From contig JBGAPK010000023.1 in NCBI GenBank assembly GCA_044221315.1, forward strand, positions 1 through 64,000: a stretch of 64,000 nt of DNA, written 5' to 3'. Shown in pieces: positions 60,591 to 64,000 of this stretch. The translations under genes and the position numbers were made by a program. This DNA is from JAFEBO01 sp044221315 (lineage in GTDB: Bacteria > Planctomycetota > Phycisphaerae > Phycisphaerales > UBA1924). Positions within the stretch are counted from its first letter, which is position 1. Every line of letters begins with the position of its first letter. The notes under the pieces are model-generated. The model had not been told where the DNA came from. It did not search any database and was given only the letters and a program-made list of their open reading frames with translations.

Positions 60591-61283
60591 CTACTTCTTG
60601 GCGGCTTCGGCCACTTTCTTGGCCTTACCGCGGTAGAGACGAATGGCCGGGCGGATCTCGATGATGCCCGTATTCGCGCCGGGGACGGACCCCTTCACCA
60701 GCACGAGGTTGTTGGCTTCATCGATCCGGACGATGTCGAGGGAGCGGCAGGTGACCCGAACGTCACCCATGTGACCGGCCATCTTCTTGCCCTTGGCCAG
60801 ACCGCCGCCGAAGCCGCGGTTGGAACAGAGCGAGCCGATCGAGCCGGGGGATCGGTGCTTGCGTTCGGTGCCGTGTGAGGCGTACTGGCCCTTGAAGTGC
60901 CAGCGCTTCATGGTGCCCTGGAAGCCCTTGCCCTTGCTGGTACCGATCACGTCGACGTACAAGTTACCGGCAAGGTCTTTGACGGTGAGGGCCTGGCCGG
61001 GCGTGTAGTTTCCGGCGTCCTTGGGGTCAATGCGAAATTCGCGGTGGACGCGCTGCGGAGCGACCCCGGCCTTGGCGTCGTGCCCGATGACGGGGATCGT
61101 GGAGCGACGGGGCTTGACCTCGTCGAAGCCGATTTGGATTGCGGAGTAACCGTCCGTCTCGGTGGAGCGGACCTGCGTGACAACGCAGGGACCGACCTGG
61201 AGGACTGTGACGGGGACGTTGACGCCGGCGTCGTTGAAGACGCGGGTCATGCCGACTTTGCGACCGAGCAGCGAGAGTGCCAT
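60591..61283 (-). CDS. rplC: 50S ribosomal protein L3
   Basis: 230 residues. LLGRKVGMTRVFNDAGVNVP start, IGTSKGKGFQGTMKRWHFKG with GQYASHGTERKHRSPGSIG (the signature near the peptidyl-transferase centre) and KGKKMAGHMGDVRVTCRSL. A short basic tail. Confidence 0.98.
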   Translation of the reverse strand: MALSLLGRKVGMTRVFNDAGVNVPVTVLQVGPCVVTQVRSTETDGYSAIQIGFDEVKPRRSTIPVIGHDAKAGVAPQRVHREFRIDPKDAGNYTPGQALTVKDLAGNLYVDVIGTSKGKGFQGTMKRWHFKGQYASHGTERKHRSPGSIGSLCSNRGFGGGLAKGKKMAGHMGDVRVTCRSLDIVRIDEANNLVLVKGSVPGANTGIIEIRPAIRLYRGKAKKVAEAAKK

Positions 61284-61399
61284 GGAGAACCTTCCTTTTC
61301 GTGCGGCGTTCTTTGAGAGGCTCCTCCATCGTGGAGCATCATGCCGCGGGATATTGAATCAACGAAAAAGGGCCTGAAAACAGGCCCATTACGAGAAAC

Positions 61400-61708
61400 T
61401 CAGGCTTTGATCTTGATGAACACACCGGCGGGGACGACAAGGCGATTCAGGGCTTCGACGGTACGAGCGTTGGGCTCGATGATGTCGATGATGCGTTTAT
61501 GGGTGCGGATTTCGAACTGCTCGCGGCTCTTCTTATCGATGAAGGGCGAACGCAGCACGGTGTAGCGCTCGATGCGGGTGGGCAGCGGCACGGGGCCGGC
61601 GACCTTCGCGTTGGTGCGCTTGGCGTGTTCGACGATTTCCTTGGCGGAAGCGTCGAGGGCGATATGGTCGTAGGCCTCCATCCGAATTCGAATCTTGCCG
61701 CCGGTCAT
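61400..61708 (-). CDS. rpsJ: 30S ribosomal protein S10
   Basis: 102 residues from ATG 61708; GGAG lies 10-13 bases upstream. RIRMEAYDHIALDASAKEIV, PVPLPTRIERYTVLRSPFID and KSREQFEIRTHKRIIDI are conserved. First gene of the superoperon; also NusB partner in antitermination. Confidence 0.98.
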   Translation of the reverse strand: MTGGKIRIRMEAYDHIALDASAKEIVEHAKRTNAKVAGPVPLPTRIERYTVLRSPFIDKKSREQFEIRTHKRIIDIIEPNARTVEALNRLVVPAGVFIKIKA

Positions 61709-61833
61709 CGAGGAATCGCTCCGTTTCAAAGACAGTTTGGGGGTTGCCTGGCCGAACCACGCGGGCAGAGAACCCTGAGGAGTGCGAGAGGTCGCGCTCC
61801 CGCAGCAGGATCTCGGCTGGTGCGTAGCGGCGA

Positions 61834-61861
61834 AGGATAGGCCGGGCGGGGAAGGGGTCAA
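61834..61861 (-). promoter_or_regulatory. Predicted sigma70 promoter of the ribosomal superoperon
   Basis: On the minus strand TTGACC (61861-61856) is followed after 16 bases by TATCCT (61839-61834), close to the TTGACA/TATAAT consensus. Initiation near 61827 would give a leader of about 120 bases before rpsJ. The 332-base divergent gap (61709-62040) otherwise shows only the GGAAGGAGCC ribosome site for the opposite gene. Confidence 0.6.
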
Positions 61862-62040
61862 CGCCGGTGCCGCGGGATTGGGGTGCCGGGTTCTGAACGG
61901 CATGAAACCCGGATGGACCTCCTGGCGGATGGACAAGGATCGCCGGTTCACCCGAAGGACGGCATGTTGGGGCCGGGCCGGCGAGAATTGCCGATGAAAC
62001 CGGGGTCGGAGTTTGGGTGGGATTCTGGAAGGAGCCACGG

Positions 62041-63528
62041 ATGATTCAGGTGCCCGGACGGATCGTGCTGGTGCTTGCCGGCCTGTGCAGCGTGATGACG
62101 TGCGGGAGCGCGCCGGCGCAGAACTCAGGCAAATTGCCCGCCGATTCGAAGGCGGCGTCCCCCACTCCCGCGCGGGCGCCGACGGCGGGCGCGGTTCGGT
62201 TCAATGAGAAGCCGCTGAGGGTCGAGAGCATCGGCCTGACCATGGCCTTGCCGGTCGGGTCGAGCGCCAGTTCAACGGCGATCGCCAACCAGGCGGCGGT
62301 GCAGGTGATCGGGCCGGAGAGCAAGTGGCTGGTCGGCGCGCGGGTGCTCGACAGCAGCGATCTGAAGCTGACGATCGGCCAGGTGGCGGAGGCCAACCTC
62401 AAAACGCAACTCGGCGCGGAATCGGTGGTGGTCGGCGGCGTCGGACCCAACGGGGCGCAGCTGATCGAGCGGACACAAAACCTGGTGATCGGGACGCTGG
62501 CGGCGGAGCGGTTTTATGTGCTTGGTCCGAAGGATGCGGATGCGAAGAACGCGAACAAGCCTCGGTTGGTGTACGGCGTGACGTTTATCAAAGTGGGTCC
62601 GGGTCGGTTCGCTTCGTTCGAGTCGAGCTGCGGTGAGGCGGACCTCGATCGCGCCAAGCCCGAGATGGAAGCGATGATCGCAACGGTTCAGTTCGCCGAT
62701 GCCGCGAGCGTGGAAAGTTCCAAGCGGGCGGCAACCGTGGACGCGGGCGATCGGTTCCTGAAGGGGCTTGATCCGACGGCGATCCGATCGGCGGCGGAAG
62801 AAGCGAAAGAGCAATGGTGGCGGCTGTATATCCCGGCGAAGACCGGGGCGGACGCGGATGCTCGCGAGATTGGGTATCGCAAGATCCGCACGACGATCGG
62901 CAAGCGGGGGCAACTCGATCCGTCGCGTGATCCGAAGCAGTTCAAGGGTCCGGATCTGGGCGAGGGGATCCTGGTGCAGGTGGACTTCCGGGGGATTCTC
63001 GGCGAGGGCGGAGATTCATTGACCGACTCGAAGGGCATCTTCTTCCAGACGCTGGATCGGAAAGAAGAAGTCTGGACGCTGAGTACGCGGGTTCGCCAAG
63101 GGAAGCAGGACGTGACGAGCACGGAGTACGGGAGCCGCGCGGGCAACGAACTCCTGATCAAGAAGGAGTCGCAGCCGCCGAACAAGTTGATCGTTCCGGA
63201 TTTGGCCTACCTGTCGCGGGTGGAATCGTTCCTCGTGCAGAGACTGCTGGTGGCGTCGCGTCTGACGACGGAATTCGGATTTCACACGTACTCGTCGGAG
63301 ACCAATCTGATCGAGACGCGCCGGGAATCGGTGGAGCAGCCGGCGGACAAGCCGCACATCTACCGGATTACGACCCGCACGGGTGACGCGCCGACCTCGC
63401 AGGTCGCGACGTACAAGGAAAACGGGGAATTGCTGTTCGCGGATCTGGCGGGGGGCGTGCGTGTGGAGCCGACGTCGCTGGAGCAGCTGGTGCGGCTGTG
63501 GAAGCTGAAGAATCTGCCGCTGGATTGA
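62041..63528 (+). CDS. Exported protein, unknown function
   Basis: 495 residues from ATG 62041, with GGAAGGAGCC ahead. Signal peptide 1-27 ends APAQ, with a Cys at 21 that could be a lipobox (SVMTC). A Ser/Pro/Ala-rich linker to about 50, then a mixed alpha/beta domain (SIGLTMALPVGSSASS, GVTFIKVGPGRFASFESSCG), and after a helical stretch a second beta-rich domain (GILVQVDFRGILGEGGDS to ELLFADLAGGVRVEP). Ends KNLPLD. Family not recognised. Confidence 0.75.
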   Translation: MIQVPGRIVLVLAGLCSVMTCGSAPAQNSGKLPADSKAASPTPARAPTAGAVRFNEKPLRVESIGLTMALPVGSSASSTAIANQAAVQVIGPESKWLVGARVLDSSDLKLTIGQVAEANLKTQLGAESVVVGGVGPNGAQLIERTQNLVIGTLAAERFYVLGPKDADAKNANKPRLVYGVTFIKVGPGRFASFESSCGEADLDRAKPEMEAMIATVQFADAASVESSKRAATVDAGDRFLKGLDPTAIRSAAEEAKEQWWRLYIPAKTGADADAREIGYRKIRTTIGKRGQLDPSRDPKQFKGPDLGEGILVQVDFRGILGEGGDSLTDSKGIFFQTLDRKEEVWTLSTRVRQGKQDVTSTEYGSRAGNELLIKKESQPPNKLIVPDLAYLSRVESFLVQRLLVASRLTTEFGFHTYSSETNLIETRRESVEQPADKPHIYRITTRTGDAPTSQVATYKENGELLFADLAGGVRVEPTSLEQLVRLWKLKNLPLD

Positions 63529-63635
63529 GGGGCTGAGAGCTGTCCGCTGTGCGTGTTCAGCTCTCGGTCGAATCAAAGCAGGGAAGGTCCGGGGGCGCCC
63601 CGTGAACGGAGGGCGCGGCGTGCTACTTTGTTGTC

Positions 63636-64000
63636 ATGGCGACGGATCGTCTTATTTCGGCTGGGCGTGCTGGAGATGCCCGGGATGGCGAAGCAGAATT
63701 GAAGCGCGCCCTGATTTGACACCCACCAGCACGTCGGGCAGCAGCGCCGAACTGTTCGACAGCTGCGGGATCGCGACCGACAGCAAAGGCGCGCGGCCGG
63801 AACGAGCCGTGCGAGCATGCGCTCTTTCACGGGCCGCCGGGGCTAGGGAAGACGACTCTGGCGCATCTGATCGCCAGCGAGATGGGGAGCGGGATCCACG
63901 TCACCAGCGGGCCGGTTTTGAGCAAAGGGACGGATCTCGTTGCGGCGCTGACAAGCCTGCGCGAGCGGGATGTGCTGTTTATTGACGAGGTGCACCGGCT
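63636..64000 (+). CDS. ruvB: Holliday junction helicase RuvB, 3' end outside window, N-terminus frame-disrupted
   Basis: From 63786 the frame reads RNEPCEHALFHGPPGLGKTT, LAHLIASEMGSGIHVTSGPV and RERDVLFIDEVHRL: Walker A, the RuvB-specific TSGP block and Walker B. Upstream, ATG 63636 gives MATDRLISAGRAGDARDGEA, then TGA at 63717. FDTHQHVGQ and VRQLR (another frame, 63715-63768) and IATDS (third frame, 63770-63784) fill the expected VGQ...QLRIA region. So about three indels lie within 75 bases. Gene or assembly damage cannot be separated here. Confidence 0.78.

Noticed and set aside
56638..60664. Two very long plus-strand frames (about 500 and 768 residues) across the ribosomal genes
   Set aside because: They mirror rpsC-rpsS and rplB-rplD in the antisense frame and contain only Leu/Gly/Asp-rich filler.
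1..64000. CRISPR array, rRNA operon, prophage
   Set aside because: No regularly spaced repeats, no conserved rRNA stretches and no phage structural genes were seen.

Overview
The window reads as a high-GC chromosome segment from a planctomycete, most likely a Phycisphaerae-type member. Three things point there. Many secreted proteins end in a short hydrophobic stretch followed by Arg-rich residues (PEP-CTERM-like tails). Several others end in paired C-P-A-D-x-N-x-D...D-D-A-D-F-V repeats (the GC-type dockerin-like tail). Prepilin-like proteins begin FTLIELLV. The ribosomal-protein cluster also lacks rpmD (L30) and carries enlarged L22, L17, L5, L15 and L4, which adds to an unusual-lineage picture. 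The phylum call is inference from these features, not from a database search.

Layout. (1) 1-17.5 kb: scattered single genes. They include a TPR protein, an SGNH hydrolase, a COG2509-type FAD protein, a Ser/Thr kinase with a PD40 propeller, small SRPBCC, methyltransferase, VOC, DinB and DHFR-like proteins, a serine beta-lactamase-type hydrolase and a secreted amidohydrolase. (2) 17.5-29.7 kb: a surface/secretome cluster of dockerin-tailed and PEP-CTERM-tailed proteins (HAF-like, FG-GAP/VCBS and C-type-lectin passengers), with gene remnants and hairpin-forming interspersed repeats between genes. (3) 29.8-34.4 kb: an accessory island. It holds two related genes of unknown family, each followed by a small membrane protein and diverging from a shared control region with a palindrome and a structured RNA-like leader. 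Next come a HEPN-type RX4H protein and a translationally coupled nucleotidyltransferase-DUF262 pair in visibly more AT-rich DNA. This is the best candidate for an undescribed defence or toxin-antitoxin-like system. (4) 34.4-44.9 kb: fumC, a subtilase, two pseudopilins flanking a transglutaminase-like protein, adk, a broken zinc metalloprotease and pheS. (5) 45.0-61.7 kb: one long leftward ribosomal superoperon, rpsJ-rplC-rplD-rplW-rplB-rpsS-rplV-rpsC-rplP-rpmC-rpsQ-rplN-rplX-rplE-rpsN-rpsH-rplF-rplR-rpsE-rplO-secY-infA-(glycosyltransferase)-rpmJ-rpsM-rpsK-rpoA-rplQ, with a good sigma70-like promoter ahead of rpsJ. (6) 62-64 kb: a secreted protein of unknown family and the start of ruvB, running off the window.

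Three otherwise well-conserved genes carry frame lesions: the rpsE tail, the metalloprotease near 43.5 kb and the ruvB N-terminus. Either the sequence has residual indel errors or some of these are real decay; reads would decide. At least five families of short hairpin repeats sit almost only between genes, often within a few bases of stop codons.
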